Notes: a model not told the origin generated them from the letters alone. Shown: positions 27,723 to 37,862, counted from the stretch's first letter. The stretch: 64,000 nt of DNA from Eubacteriaceae bacterium (GCA_910575665.1 CAJTFB010000013.1:31859-95858); one strand, 5' to 3'. Translations and numbers: made by a program.

Positions 27723-28652
27723 TCACAGTTCACCTTGGGCAAATAGGTTATCTTTTCCCATGCCGCATACGAATGGATTAGAGTCATAATAATGGCAGAA
27801 ATCCAAAAAGTCAGAACGCTGTTGTGAATCCTTCATAATCTTTACAAGTAATTCATTCGGAAGAGTTCTTGCATATGCACCGGGACCTGCCATTTTAATA
27901 TTTTTTACGCCATAACATTTCAGTATATTTTCTAATTCATCCGGCATAAAAGTGTATGTAATGCACCACGGTACACCCCCTTTTTCATACTCTTCAATTT
28001 CACTGTCGCCACCCATGAGTCCTTCCTTCCATAGCTTTATAACGGCCTCCTTGCTGAAATGAAAAGCTTCGATTGCATTTGTTTTATTTCTGATGCACCA
28101 TTTTACAAATGGATCATCACAGGTTTCATCTAATATGAACTGGTTTTTTTGTATTGGATTTGTTAAGTATGGAAGACACCCTAAACGACTTGATACACTT
28201 ATCATAATTCGTTTGCGGCATATGCGTATAAGTTCGCTGATAACCTTTTCCTGATTGGGATAAGTATATGAAATAGGGGCGTCAAAGGAAATCACCATAT
28301 CAAAGGATTTATCGTTGAAAGCCTTCAAATCTTCCAATGCCCCGTTCACAAAGGTTATTTTATCAAGAACTCCTTCTTTTTCCGCCAATTCCTTTGCCTT
28401 ATCTATCATAGGCTGTGATATATCAAAATGTGTAACCTCGCAACCATGTTTTGCAAGGAGAATGGAAAATCTTCCACATCCTGCACCACCATCAAATACA
28501 GTCTTCATTCCATCCAAATGAGAGAGCAGTTCCTTTTCAATATGGCTTTTTTGGATAATGTCATCAATAAAGGTTTCTTCGCGGTGACTTTCCAGTTCAC
28601 CTTTATCCGGCATATTCCATAAACGTTCCGATATTTTTCTGCTATAATCCAT
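27723..28652 (-). CDS. Class I SAM-dependent methyltransferase
   Basis: This 309-residue protein has motif I VFDGGAGCGRFSILLAKHG, the acidic end of strand 2 in VTHFDIS, and motif IV-like FDMVISFDAPISY. These are marks of a Rossmann methyltransferase for a small molecule. The extra C-terminal 100 residues are not recognised. AAGGAG precedes ATG at 28652. It stands alone. Confidence 0.85.
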   Translation of the reverse strand: MDYSRKISERLWNMPDKGELESHREETFIDDIIQKSHIEKELLSHLDGMKTVFDGGAGCGRFSILLAKHGCEVTHFDISQPMIDKAKELAEKEGVLDKITFVNGALEDLKAFNDKSFDMVISFDAPISYTYPNQEKVISELIRICRKRIMISVSSRLGCLPYLTNPIQKNQFILDETCDDPFVKWCIRNKTNAIEAFHFSKEAVIKLWKEGLMGGDSEIEEYEKGGVPWCITYTFMPDELENILKCYGVKNIKMAGPGAYARTLPNELLVKIMKDSQQRSDFLDFCHYYDSNPFVCGMGKDNLFAQGEL

Positions 28653-28762
28653 AAATATTTTTCTCCTTCTATAACTTTACTGTAATCAAACTGTCATTCC
28701 CTTTGTGGTATAGCGTAACATATCTTAATCCCGCCTTCCACCTCACACATTTTTACAAAAAA

Positions 28763-28838
28763 ACATGAGCCAATACAAAGGAGTTATCACCAAAAATACA
28801 ATGTCGTTTTGCGAAAGTCCTTTGGTATCAGCTCATAT
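28763..28838 (-). terminator. Long hairpin downstream of the CD3324-like gene
   Basis: On the minus strand ATGAGCTGATACCAAAGGA pairs imperfectly with TCCTTTGTATTGGCTCAT across a loop of about 35 bases. A run of seven T follows. This is the expected terminator of the CD3324-like gene. Confidence 0.7.
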
Positions 28839-28870
28839 TTTTACGAACAATAGATAGTCTGAAGGATATG

Positions 28871-29143
28871 CTATTGTTTTCTCATTTTTCTTAGGATACG
28901 CTGTATGCTTTTCTCTGACAGATAGTATTTACAAGCTAATTCCTCTGTCTTGCTTCCTGCAAGATAATCCTCGTATATTTGTCTGTCACGCCTCACAAGT
29001 TCCTGCTTAATTTTTGTGCCTGTTCCCCATGCCTGTCTATGTGATGATTTGCGCGGGATATAAATACTTTCTCCGTCAACATACTGTTGTATCAACTCTA
29101 TTATCTCCATCGGCAGAATTTCTTCTGCTTTCAAATAGCCCAT
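28871..29143 (-). CDS. CD3324-like small DNA-binding protein
   Basis: This 90-residue protein starts MGYLKAEEILPMEIIELIQQYVDGESIYIPRK and ends in a helix-turn-helix (TEELACKYYLSEKSIQRILRK). The wording matches the CD3324 family of Clostridia. GGGAGG precedes ATG. It is probably a small transcription regulator; target unknown. Confidence 0.8.
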   Translation of the reverse strand: MGYLKAEEILPMEIIELIQQYVDGESIYIPRKSSHRQAWGTGTKIKQELVRRDRQIYEDYLAGSKTEELACKYYLSEKSIQRILRKMRKQ

Positions 29144-29171
29144 GTCTGCCTCCCTAAACTTTTATTTTTAG

Positions 29172-29222
29172 GAATAGCATTGGCTATAACAAATACTTTT
29201 TATTGCAATAGCCAGTGCTATG
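29172..29222 (-). terminator. Hairpin between helicase gene and CD3324-like gene
   Basis: ATAGCACTGGCTAT and ATAGCCAATGCTAT (minus strand) pair with one mismatch across a 20-base loop. A/T-rich sequence follows. It may end the restriction operon or shape the next leader. Confidence 0.45.
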
Positions 29223-29348
29223 CAAACATAACATATCGTCTCATATTCAAATCCCCCTTCTTATCTTTTACAAGAAGATTGACCCTCTAGAAAAATGAAT
29301 GTTGTCCTTTAACACTATTTTATTGTAATAGCTCACTGATACTCTTTC

Positions 29349-32300
29349 TCATCTCCCAAAACACTCATTCACCAATTCTGCTAACTCCCCTTTCTTTGCT
29401 GCCTCTGCCGCATCCGCTTCTATAAAATTATTCACTTCCTCTTTCAAATCCTCATCAAATCCCAAAATATAATTGGTCGCAATCAGATAGATAATGCGGG
29501 TCGGCGCCATACCATACACCTGTTTCTGCAAAATATGACGAATACGCTCTTTGTCATCAGGATATGTGGCTTTTATTGCTTCGCTGCGGTACAGGCGTTT
29601 TACAATCTCCGTAATATAAAGCCCGGATTTCATGTAAAGGTCTGCAAATGTTTTATCCGGATCATCAAAGCAGCCCGGATTATTTGCTTCCAGTTCTTCC
29701 ACCATTTTTGCAACCACCCATTTAGGGGTAAAGATTTGATTGGTTTTCTGTGGTGGTATGTAGTCAAAAATATCTTCTTCCAAAGATTCATCAAAATAAT
29801 TCGCCAGTTGTTGTTTCTTTTTCCAAAATTCCTCTATGGAATCATTGAAAACTACTTCGTCAAACAAATGACCTTCAAAATACTCCGTCTCACCACTTTC
29901 AGGATTTTCATACTCTCCTCCATCACGCAAAAAACGGAAATCTTCTTCTGTAATTCCTGTTACCTCCAGAAATACATCGTCCTCTGTATAATCATCAAAA
30001 TTAGCCAACGTCAGTTTACCATCGCCATACGCCATGATAAAGCTGGGAATGGTTCGGGAAAATCCACGCAAATGCGCACGTACTTCTTCCTCAACAGTGT
30101 TCTTCTCCTGCTCTGCTTTGTGCCGTTCTAATTGCTCCACCAGCTCTTTCGGCTTATCTTCTATGGTTTTCTGGACATTCTCCTGCACTGTTTTCACAAA
30201 AGCTTCCATCGCATCAGCCATATCTTGCTGAAATTCCTGTTCCGCTGCCTTAATGTCCTGTTCTGATTCTGCCTCTTTCTGTTTATGTTCAAATTCAGCT
30301 TTTGCTATCATAGCCTGCTGCTTATAGTCTCCCTGAATTTTTTCAAAAGAACGCTCTATATCCCGATTCACCTGCTTCTCTAAACGATTCTGCACACCCT
30401 TCCTCACCTCGTATTCATTGATAACAGGAGCAAGAACATTCTCTTTAATACTGTCTTTTACTGTATCTACTAACGTTTCTATCTGCTTGTCCACCTCATA
30501 TGTTCCACTTTCTGTCAGGTTACTAACCTGTGACTGTACATCCTGCGCAAACTGTTCATATACTTTTGCACCAAATAAATCCTGTGTCTTTCCAATCACA
30601 ACTTCTTTCGGAATTTCCACCTCTCCATTTTCATCCACAGCCACATCAGACATTCCCTCCAATGCATCCTGTCTGCCTTTTTTTGATTCTTCATGAGCAG
30701 GCGTCAATTTTTCCACAATCTCTTTTACCACATTTGGCGCACCGAATACATTGCTGATATTTTGGAACAGGAAATTAGACAGAAAACCTCGTCTGACAAC
30801 TTCCTGACTTTTAATCTTTCTCGGAATGGACAAGACCGCTGCCGCATCCAGTTCTTCCATTGTTCCTTCTTCGTCCTCTCCAAGCACTGGAAAGAAGTTA
30901 AGAAGGCGTTTGATATTATCTTTTCGTTCATCACTCGTTCCATTTCCACTTACCGTATCAGGTGATAAATTATTCGCAAATTCATCAAAAATAATCAGTG
31001 TACGTGCTGGATCAAAATCAAAAATATAAGCTGTTTCTTTACGGTAACGCTGCCCATTTCGTGTCAGTATACAAGGATTCTGTGCCCGAAATGCTGCCTG
31101 CATATAAGAAGATGGGCTCTTCATATTGCAGAGCATAAGTACACCACTCCATTCCGGAACGGTCACTCCCACCGTAAGCTGACCGACACTGAGTGTAATC
31201 GTCTTGTCGTATTCCGCAATTGCTGTTTTTACTTTATTGTAGGAGCTCTCATTTTCTTCCTCTTTGCCCAACTTACTATCTCCTGCTGCCAAAACAACGT
31301 GATATTCCCCGAACACCTCATCTTCCTTTAAAAGTTTAGCCAATGCCTTTGCACTGTTGACACGATTTAAAATCCACAGTGTGTGGGATAATTCCCCTCT
31401 CAATTCTGGCGTAGAGAATGGATATCTTTCCTGTGTACTCAAGGCATGGAGAAATTTACGAATCTCTTCCTCATGAATAAATTTACCGCTTTCACTGGTC
31501 ATAAAAAATTCATTTAAATCAAACGCAAAGTCAACACCCCCTTCCTCATCCGGAAGATCCATCCCTCTTTTTATCTTATCATAAATCATGTTGGACAACT
31601 GGTAAGTATACATAGTAAGTCTTGGCAGCACCTCATATGGGTTATAATCATTCCTGTCCCATTTCTCCTTTGCCTCCTGCTCATCCGCATAAGACCAGTT
31701 AAAAATCTGATTTGGTGCAAACTGCTCATTTGCTAATGCCTTAAATGGCGTTCCTGATAAGTAAAGTGTATATTTACGGGTAATGTTAGAAAATGCCCTA
31801 TCTGTCCTTATCGTGTCAACACCTTCCTGCGCCTCATCCACAATTAACAGATCAAACTCCAAATCACTCATCCACTTTAGTTTTTTGTAGTCCCCGCCAA
31901 AATATACAGAACCCTTTAATCCCTGCAGGGACTCAAACGCAACCATTCCCTTTAGATCTGTATCATCTAGAGGCATCATGGCTTTTGTATATTCATCTCT
32001 GGTCATAACTCCTGGCTTATCTTTTAATGCATCTGTATCTGAAACAAAACATAACTTATCTCTCCAGCCAATGAACCTGCGGAAATCATCTGCCCATGAA
32101 TTTGCTATACTTGGTCTGTTTGTAACAATAAGCACTTTTGTAAAACCCATCTCGCAAACTAAATCATAGGATGCCAATGTCTTGCCAAATCTTGGCTTGG
32201 CATTCCACAAAAACTCGGAACCCCCATTTTCAAAATACTCTTTTGTCATAATGACAGCTTCCTGCTGTTCTTTACGCAAAGTATAGGTACATTTTTCTTC

Positions 32301-32669
32301 ACTCTGTTCTATATTTTCCCGTCTGGAAAAGCGATTAAAGTAGTTCTGGGAATCCCGCCCATCAATTTTAAACCACTCGGTTCCCTTCTCACGCTCTATC
32401 TTCGCTTCAGACTCTAAATAAGTATGAAATTCCCGATCTGTAAAATACTCACCGGAACCATCCTTAAACATAGCATTATCCTGCCATGCCAGTTCCCATT
32501 TTATCCCTACTGTATGTGCTTGCTGATTGATTCTCTGTGATACTGTCTGCTTTTCTGTATACCCAATCTTTGTCCAGCCCTCATGGTAAGTAACTCCCGG
32601 TGTATTATAGGCATAAATCATCGGAACCACATGGGTAAAGGACTGAATCTTCGTCTTCGCACTCATCAT
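29349..32669 (-). CDS. GIY-YIG nuclease / superfamily 2 helicase restriction protein
   Basis: This protein has 1106 residues. The N-terminus (about 14-105) is a GIY-YIG/T5orf172-like nuclease domain (MIYAYNTPG ... WTKIGYT). The helicase follows, with motif I NAKPRFGKTLAS (156-167), motif II VDEAQ (277-281), motif III LSGTPFKA and a C-terminal RecA lobe with QAAFRAQNPC. Residues about 700-860 are a long coiled coil. The last 150 residues look like the start of a DNA methylase (NQIFTPKWVVAKMVEELE, then FADLYMKSGLYITEI) but lack NPPY. It overlaps the methylase gene by four bases, so it is the restriction/translocation arm of the system. Confidence 0.85.
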   Translation of the reverse strand: MMSAKTKIQSFTHVVPMIYAYNTPGVTYHEGWTKIGYTEKQTVSQRINQQAHTVGIKWELAWQDNAMFKDGSGEYFTDREFHTYLESEAKIEREKGTEWFKIDGRDSQNYFNRFSRRENIEQSEEKCTYTLRKEQQEAVIMTKEYFENGGSEFLWNAKPRFGKTLASYDLVCEMGFTKVLIVTNRPSIANSWADDFRRFIGWRDKLCFVSDTDALKDKPGVMTRDEYTKAMMPLDDTDLKGMVAFESLQGLKGSVYFGGDYKKLKWMSDLEFDLLIVDEAQEGVDTIRTDRAFSNITRKYTLYLSGTPFKALANEQFAPNQIFNWSYADEQEAKEKWDRNDYNPYEVLPRLTMYTYQLSNMIYDKIKRGMDLPDEEGGVDFAFDLNEFFMTSESGKFIHEEEIRKFLHALSTQERYPFSTPELRGELSHTLWILNRVNSAKALAKLLKEDEVFGEYHVVLAAGDSKLGKEEENESSYNKVKTAIAEYDKTITLSVGQLTVGVTVPEWSGVLMLCNMKSPSSYMQAAFRAQNPCILTRNGQRYRKETAYIFDFDPARTLIIFDEFANNLSPDTVSGNGTSDERKDNIKRLLNFFPVLGEDEEGTMEELDAAAVLSIPRKIKSQEVVRRGFLSNFLFQNISNVFGAPNVVKEIVEKLTPAHEESKKGRQDALEGMSDVAVDENGEVEIPKEVVIGKTQDLFGAKVYEQFAQDVQSQVSNLTESGTYEVDKQIETLVDTVKDSIKENVLAPVINEYEVRKGVQNRLEKQVNRDIERSFEKIQGDYKQQAMIAKAEFEHKQKEAESEQDIKAAEQEFQQDMADAMEAFVKTVQENVQKTIEDKPKELVEQLERHKAEQEKNTVEEEVRAHLRGFSRTIPSFIMAYGDGKLTLANFDDYTEDDVFLEVTGITEEDFRFLRDGGEYENPESGETEYFEGHLFDEVVFNDSIEEFWKKKQQLANYFDESLEEDIFDYIPPQKTNQIFTPKWVVAKMVEELEANNPGCFDDPDKTFADLYMKSGLYITEIVKRLYRSEAIKATYPDDKERIRHILQKQVYGMAPTRIIYLIATNYILGFDEDLKEEVNNFIEADAAEAAKKGELAELVNECFGR

Positions 32670-33688
32670 TCCATCTCCTTTACATGTGATTCAATAAATT
32701 CAATCTCTTGTTGATCCAAGCCATATTTTTCATATAACTGTGCATCTATCTCTCGAACGGATTTTAACCAATCAATATCTGAAGATTCCGTAAAATCTTG
32801 CAAGGGAATCTTAGACCATACAACCTTGGACTGATTATTTTGGGTTGTTTTCATAACCCCCAGCATTGCCCTTGCAAATTTGGTCTTTAGATATTTTGCA
32901 AGCGCCTGTGCCTCAAATTTTGTCTCAAATTCCCCCATGCTTACAAAAGTTTGGGTGTGGGCAGCTTTAGGTTCTAAAACTATAGGCTCACTTATTATTT
33001 CTCCAAAAGCTCCCGTACCAATAGCACCTGCAATTAACACTTTCCAAGCATGAAGATTTCCAGGATCATTCAAGTAATGAATCTTTGTAAAAAACATTTT
33101 GCGTTCATTGTTTTTTCTCCCTATAATCTTAGCATCTCCTTTTTCTTCAACTTCCCGAAATATTTCAGGATATCGTTCAAAAACACTTGATGCTACTGCT
33201 TTTGCATGAGCTTTATCTGTTCTGGTGACAAGTTCTGGATTTTCATCAAACATTAAATCAGTAAATCTATAGCTGTCGGGACTATGAACAAGATTTCCAA
33301 TATTGTCTTTTAAATGCGACTTAACCTTTTCATAAATAGAACGCAATTCTTCTTTCTTAATAAAAACTTCTATTGGTTCATAATTTTCATTCCTATTGTA
33401 GTAAGTAATGGCTACTCCCCCCTTAATATCTACTCCATTAAAAATCTTTGAACTATCTTCTGCATAATAAAGAACTTTGAAATGTTCATCATTCAACATT
33501 TTCATATTCCAGTTCTTGGGGGTTGCACCAGCCCGTGTAAGAAATCTTGCTGGAGTAATCAATTCCACAATATTACCTATTTCATAGGCACTATCCATAA
33601 AAAGATTATAGATTGGTTTTGCTTGTTTATTTTCTCCTACATTTTCATCCTGATATGGTGGATTGCCAATAATAAAATCAAACTTCAT
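32666..33688 (-). CDS. DNA adenine methylase part with NPPY motif
   Basis: This 340-residue protein begins MKFDFIIGNPPYQDEN, so the catalytic NPPY motif is at residues 9-12. It lacks a SAM-binding motif I. The rest is the end of the methylase core plus a likely target-recognition region (FETKFEAQALAKYLKTKF). It needs SAM-binding parts supplied by another protein, most likely the gene just upstream (33695-34657) or the C-terminus of the helicase protein. Gap to the upstream gene is six bases. Confidence 0.85.
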   Translation of the reverse strand: MKFDFIIGNPPYQDENVGENKQAKPIYNLFMDSAYEIGNIVELITPARFLTRAGATPKNWNMKMLNDEHFKVLYYAEDSSKIFNGVDIKGGVAITYYNRNENYEPIEVFIKKEELRSIYEKVKSHLKDNIGNLVHSPDSYRFTDLMFDENPELVTRTDKAHAKAVASSVFERYPEIFREVEEKGDAKIIGRKNNERKMFFTKIHYLNDPGNLHAWKVLIAGAIGTGAFGEIISEPIVLEPKAAHTQTFVSMGEFETKFEAQALAKYLKTKFARAMLGVMKTTQNNQSKVVWSKIPLQDFTESSDIDWLKSVREIDAQLYEKYGLDQQEIEFIESHVKEME

Positions 33689-33694
33689 AGTACC

Positions 33695-34657
33695 TTATCC
33701 CTTTCTCTGTAATGATAAAAACTCTATGCTAGCACATTTTCCTCGCCAGTCAAAAATACGGCAAGGTGGTTGAGTATTCTCTTTTTCACTTTCTGTATCT
33801 ATGCCTAGCAGTTCCATCAAATCCATTTGATGGTAAGCTTCTTCAGCTTTACAATACGGAATAGTCCCCGTCAAACCATCCATCTGCCATATGTTCCAGA
33901 CAATCACTTTCGTAATCTTTTGATATTCTTCGGCAGACGGTTTGCGTTGCCACCTGTCCTGCAGATATTCTTCAAAAGTCATTAACAGATTGACACGTGC
34001 TATCAGCAGATTATCCCCTTGAAATTCATATCCATAGGTGGCTTGAAAAGCTCTCTCTACCCACTGAAACCATTCTGTTTCCGTATTTGTATTTTCATTT
34101 ACTACCCTCAGTTTCCGATCCAATATCCCAATACGTTTCGCAATTGGAATAATCATTTCTCCCGTCTCAACATCATATCTGCTGACAAGATAAGGGGCTT
34201 CTCCACATGTAATTTCTAATCTTCTGGAATCTACATAACGTTTCCAGCCATTTTCCTCTTGAAATATTACCCGTTCAGTCGGCTGCCCATCTTTTTGAAA
34301 AATATCTTTACTGCCAAACCATACTTCATCCACATAATTATTCATCTTGTCACAAATCCACAACGGCGTAAATACTTCTGCATGCTGTCTGGTCCTCTCC
34401 GTCTGCTGTTCCATTGCTTTACGGGCACGTGTTTTGATAACTCCTGCATTACTGCCTGTTATCAATTCTGAAGTAATTTCCTCATTACGTTCATATTTCG
34501 TTCCCAACACACTATGTGCATCTGTAGCCCACATAATATTTCGTTTTGTGGTCTTGTCAACTAATAATCTGTCAAGCAGTCCTAATGCCTGTATCTTTAA
34601 AATGTCGTCTTGAATATTTATGATCACAGGGTACGCCCCTTTCAACACTGTATACAT
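33695..34657 (-). CDS. DNA methylase part with SAM-binding motifs
   Basis: This 320-residue protein has AEVFTPLWICDKMNNYV (about 93-109, motif X-like) and RLEITCGEAPYLVSRYD (about 146-162, motif I-like), then WNIWQMDGL. It matches restriction 'subunit M' proteins as I remember them. It has no NPPY. The next gene starts directly with NPPY, so the methylase is split into two chains. It is first in the three-gene operon. It could also be an old fission of one gene. Confidence 0.75.
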   Translation of the reverse strand: MYTVLKGAYPVIINIQDDILKIQALGLLDRLLVDKTTKRNIMWATDAHSVLGTKYERNEEITSELITGSNAGVIKTRARKAMEQQTERTRQHAEVFTPLWICDKMNNYVDEVWFGSKDIFQKDGQPTERVIFQEENGWKRYVDSRRLEITCGEAPYLVSRYDVETGEMIIPIAKRIGILDRKLRVVNENTNTETEWFQWVERAFQATYGYEFQGDNLLIARVNLLMTFEEYLQDRWQRKPSAEEYQKITKVIVWNIWQMDGLTGTIPYCKAEEAYHQMDLMELLGIDTESEKENTQPPCRIFDWRGKCASIEFLSLQRKG

Positions 34658-34713
34658 ATAAAATCATCCAAATTAAAGTATACCATCAAATTATAAAAAA
34701 TTCGAGGAATTTT

Positions 34714-35243
34714 TTATAATTTTAACTGCATAATGAAAAGGAACGGATTTCTCCGCTCCCCTTTGGCTAACCGTATATAATCTGTTCTTTCACAATCTCT
34801 TGCACCCTCGCCCTGATTCCATTCACTCACTGCACCCATTCCATTAGATTTTCTTTCTTCAACTGCTCTGTCAACAGCGATTTGAAATTGTAAGAAAACG
34901 CCGAAGAAATTTTGTAGTTTTTCTGCGGATTTTCCACTGTCATTCATACCCCCTACTATTAGTATTGTCATAGCCATTCTTTACCTTTTCTATAGGTTCG
35001 GCTATGCTATTTTAAGATACTGTGGATTGGTTCATCACCTCCTACCACTAGATGGTTCATACGAGGCTCCAACCTTTCTTTCGTATCAATGTGGTATAAC
35101 ATGCTTTTCAGTATAATCAGAAAATCTCCGCCACCCGATAGAATCATATATTCTGCCAGAAAAAACAGCATTAATTGATTTGCCATTACAGCAACTACTG
35201 CAACTCCGCCTCCTAAAACTAATGTAGGCATAGCAACCCCCAA
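34714..35243 (-). other. Two short glycine-rich frames of uncertain status
   Basis: Two consecutive minus-strand frames occur: 35007-35237 (MPTLVLGGGVAVVAVMANQ ...) and 34714-34977 (MTILIVGGMNDSGKSAEKL ...). The first has GGGGG before its ATG. The second has the motif-like stretch SEWNQGEGARDCERTD. Both are unlike the AT-rich neighbours. I do not recognise either; they may be remnants or small real genes. Confidence 0.3.
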
Positions 35244-35400
35244 GAGATATTACCATTTTTTCAGTGGATTTGAACAAGTGCAGTATGGAGAAAAACTACT
35301 CCAAATAATTCCAAAATCAATCGAATGAAAATGATTTTTTGCAAAAATCCCCCTTTCACCCACAATGAACAGATTTGAAATGTTTTGCCATTTCCTAAAC

Positions 35401-35823
35401 TCAATATGTTCGTTTGGAAAAATCTTCTGGTAAAAAATCACATTGACTATTGGGAATACCTATTTTTTTGGCATAGTTAATCATTTCATTCCAATTTTCT
35501 CTATCTTCCGCATAAGAAACATCAAGTGTTTTTCCGTGAACAGGTGTAATACCTTTTCCAGATAAATCAAATATTCGCGTGCGAAAAATAATGATAATTC
35601 TCTCTCTATTGTGAACAGTAATATACCATTCTTTTTTTAATTTTGTACTCATATTGGATTGGAAATGTTTTGCTATTTTTTCAATTTTCTCACTTGGTAA
35701 TTCAACAGTATAAATTTTAACCACCCCTAAAAAACGCTTTTTTATATCAATTATTTTAAATTTGTTAAGTATAGTAACATCTCTAAGACTTAGATTTATT
35801 ACTTCTCCATGATAGCATGACAT
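35401..35823 (-). CDS. Hypothetical protein downstream of a broken XRE regulator
   Basis: This 140-residue protein of mixed alpha/beta composition begins MSCYHGEVINLSLRD and has no membrane segment or known motif. It starts about 20 bases after the end of the XRE pseudogene, so the two were probably one operon. Function unknown. Confidence 0.5.
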   Translation of the reverse strand: MSCYHGEVINLSLRDVTILNKFKIIDIKKRFLGVVKIYTVELPSEKIEKIAKHFQSNMSTKLKKEWYITVHNRERIIIIFRTRIFDLSGKGITPVHGKTLDVSYAEDRENWNEMINYAKKIGIPNSQCDFLPEDFSKRTY

Positions 35824-35844
35824 TGTTTTCTCCTTTATGCTGCT

Positions 35845-36384
35845 TTATTCGCTCCAATTCATTTCGTTATCTAAAATGCCCTGCATTCTGCATTCGTGGC
35901 AAACAATAGCTTTTTCCTCTGGATTTCCAACTTTCTGATGGTCTGCTATTAAAGCTCTTGAAGCTAATTCCGGGAAATTAGGGGTATCTGATGTAAAAAA
36001 GATAACTGTCCAGTATTTTGGTACTTCTCCTGTATTCCATAATTCAATTTTATGAACACGAATATAATCCAAAAGATTTTCATCCTCTATGCTTTCTTGA
36101 ATCAGCGCTCCCTCATATAATTTTGCCCGCTCTTTTCTAATGGCATTATTTCCACAAGTATTGACTTCTCTTGTTCCATTGATTGAAAGTTCATCTTTTA
36201 ACAAGACATCAACAGTTACTTGAAACAAATTGCTCAATACAATCAATTTTTCTGTTTCTGGAAGTGCAATATCAGCTTCCCATTTAGAAATAGATTGTCA
36301 GCTCACATTACAGACGGCTGTTAATTCTTCTTGTGAGTAATTATTCTCTTTTCTTAGTATCTGTATTTTTTCAGATAGTTTCAT
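35845..36384 (-). pseudogene. XRE-family regulator interrupted by an in-frame stop
   Basis: From ATG at 36384 (after GGAGG) the frame reads MKLSEKIQILRKENNYSQEE and LTAVCNVS, then TGA at 36298-36300, then QSISKWEADIALPETEKL to the end at 35845. In intact XRE proteins an arginine stands between VS and QSISKWE, so one base change (CGA or AGA to TGA) kills the recognition helix. The C-terminal 110 residues are an unfamiliar domain. Reinitiation downstream could still make the C-terminal part. Confidence 0.8.
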
Positions 36385-36411
36385 AGAAATACCTCCTTGC
36401 TTCTCTGTAGA

Positions 36412-36882
36412 TTATATCAAATACTCGTCCATCAACAGTACATCTGAATGCTTTTCATCTGCCAAAATGATTGCTTCACTCTCTCCAGCATCTAAATCCA
36501 GTAAAATTCCGCAAAATGGTAACGGATTTCCCATTGTCCACTTCTTCCACATAAAGAAATTCACACTCTTGCACCATTCTTATTTCTTCAGAAAATGCTT
36601 CATTCTCTGTCAATTCCCGATATACTGCCTTTGGAATATAAACAACACCAAACAATTTCTGTAACAGTTCCAACTGTCCCGCCTTCATCAGTGAAATAAT
36701 CGGTGTGGTATCTGAAACAACATTTCTGCTGCCTTTCCATGAGAGATGACACCACTTTTGATATAAGGGAATACCAGCATTGCATTCCTTGTTATTTGTG
36801 TGTCCTTATCCTCCAGCACTGTATATGGTACAATTTCTTCCGGCACATCAATTTCTACCTTTGTCATTGTCATAGCAATCAT
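36412..36882 (-). pseudogene. Collapsed UPF0175 antitoxin / DUF3368 PIN-like toxin pair
   Basis: The upstream part (start about 36882) is a UPF0175-type antitoxin: QITRNAMLVFPYIKSGVISHGKAAEM. It then breaks off. The sequence passes out of frame into a toxin N-terminus, VVSDTTPIISLMKAGQLELL (about 36670-36727), which normally starts its own gene. Later the toxin shifts frame again near 36495, continuing as LDLDAGESEAIILADEKHSD, and stops early at 36412. A deletion removed the antitoxin end and the toxin start. Neither protein should work. Confidence 0.75.
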
Positions 36883-36993
36883 CTCCTTACCTTTCGGATT
36901 CTTCTAACTATATTATATACATTTTATTTTTGCCTTACAATAGAAAAATAAACAAATCCCTGGCTTATTCCTAAACTGCCACACAAAAACATT

Positions 36994-37797
36994 CTATTTC
37001 TCTACTACCACAGACTCCCCACCAGACAAATCCCCATTCAGCCATTGCCATTTCTCTTGTAATGCAATTTTACCATTATCCATGATGCGCGGAATACTGT
37101 GACACTTTCCAATCCTTACCTGCCGATCTGTATTCATATGCTGATAATGAAAATCCAACTCTCCATTCTTATCTACAGTGCCAATCATATATCCCTTTAA
37201 CACATCCCCGCCACTATACTCTGCCCAGAACAAATCATTCTCCTGAAAATAGCGAAATATTGTTTCCCCATCCACTTCCCCATTTTCTGTATTACTTTGA
37301 GGAATAAAAATCTTACCATTATAATTTATTCTCTCCTGTTGTTTATCAACTCGTTTTTCCATTTCATCGTAGATAAGAATATCGCCACTATCTGCCTGAA
37401 TCCTACAAGTTTTCCTTTCCTTATATCCACGTTTCAAATACATTTCTTTCGCTGCCAATGAGGAATCTATATGAACATGCGTGAACTGTTCTGCAATTTT
37501 GTCCTCCGCAAAATCCATAAGCCGGCTGCCATATCCATGAGATTGATAGCTGGGCAGAACAAAAAGTCGGTTTACCGCATTCCCTTTAATTGTCACAGTT
37601 CCTATCACACTTCCCTCTTCTTCCAACAGCCATACAATCCCATCTTTGATATCCGATAACATATGCTCCCTGCTGTGATGCTGTAAGAAAAATTCAACCA
37701 CACCCTCTGCATAATAATGGGAATATATCTCCGATATAGTGTCATGGGTAATCTGTAATATACTTTCCAAATCTGGTAGTTCTGCAAGTCGTATCAT
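36994..37797 (-). CDS. GNAT acetyltransferase with an extra C-terminal domain
   Basis: This protein has 267 residues. Residues 1-150 form a GNAT domain with acetyl-CoA motif VLPSYQSHGYGSRLMDFAE and the LKRGYKE end. Residues 165-267 are an n-acetylglutamate-synthase-like small beta domain (NYNGKIFIPQSNTENGEVDGETIFRYF), also found as a stand-alone protein in Clostridia. The fusion is plausible as a real two-domain protein. Substrate unknown. Confidence 0.8.
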   Translation of the reverse strand: MIRLAELPDLESILQITHDTISEIYSHYYAEGVVEFFLQHHSREHMLSDIKDGIVWLLEEEGSVIGTVTIKGNAVNRLFVLPSYQSHGYGSRLMDFAEDKIAEQFTHVHIDSSLAAKEMYLKRGYKERKTCRIQADSGDILIYDEMEKRVDKQQERINYNGKIFIPQSNTENGEVDGETIFRYFQENDLFWAEYSGGDVLKGYMIGTVDKNGELDFHYQHMNTDRQVRIGKCHSIPRIMDNGKIALQEKWQWLNGDLSGGESVVVEK

Positions 37798-37862
37798 CTG
37801 CTCTCTCCAATCTATAACAAAATTCAGTATTTCTTCATGGCATTGCTGTCCGCATTTGCTTT

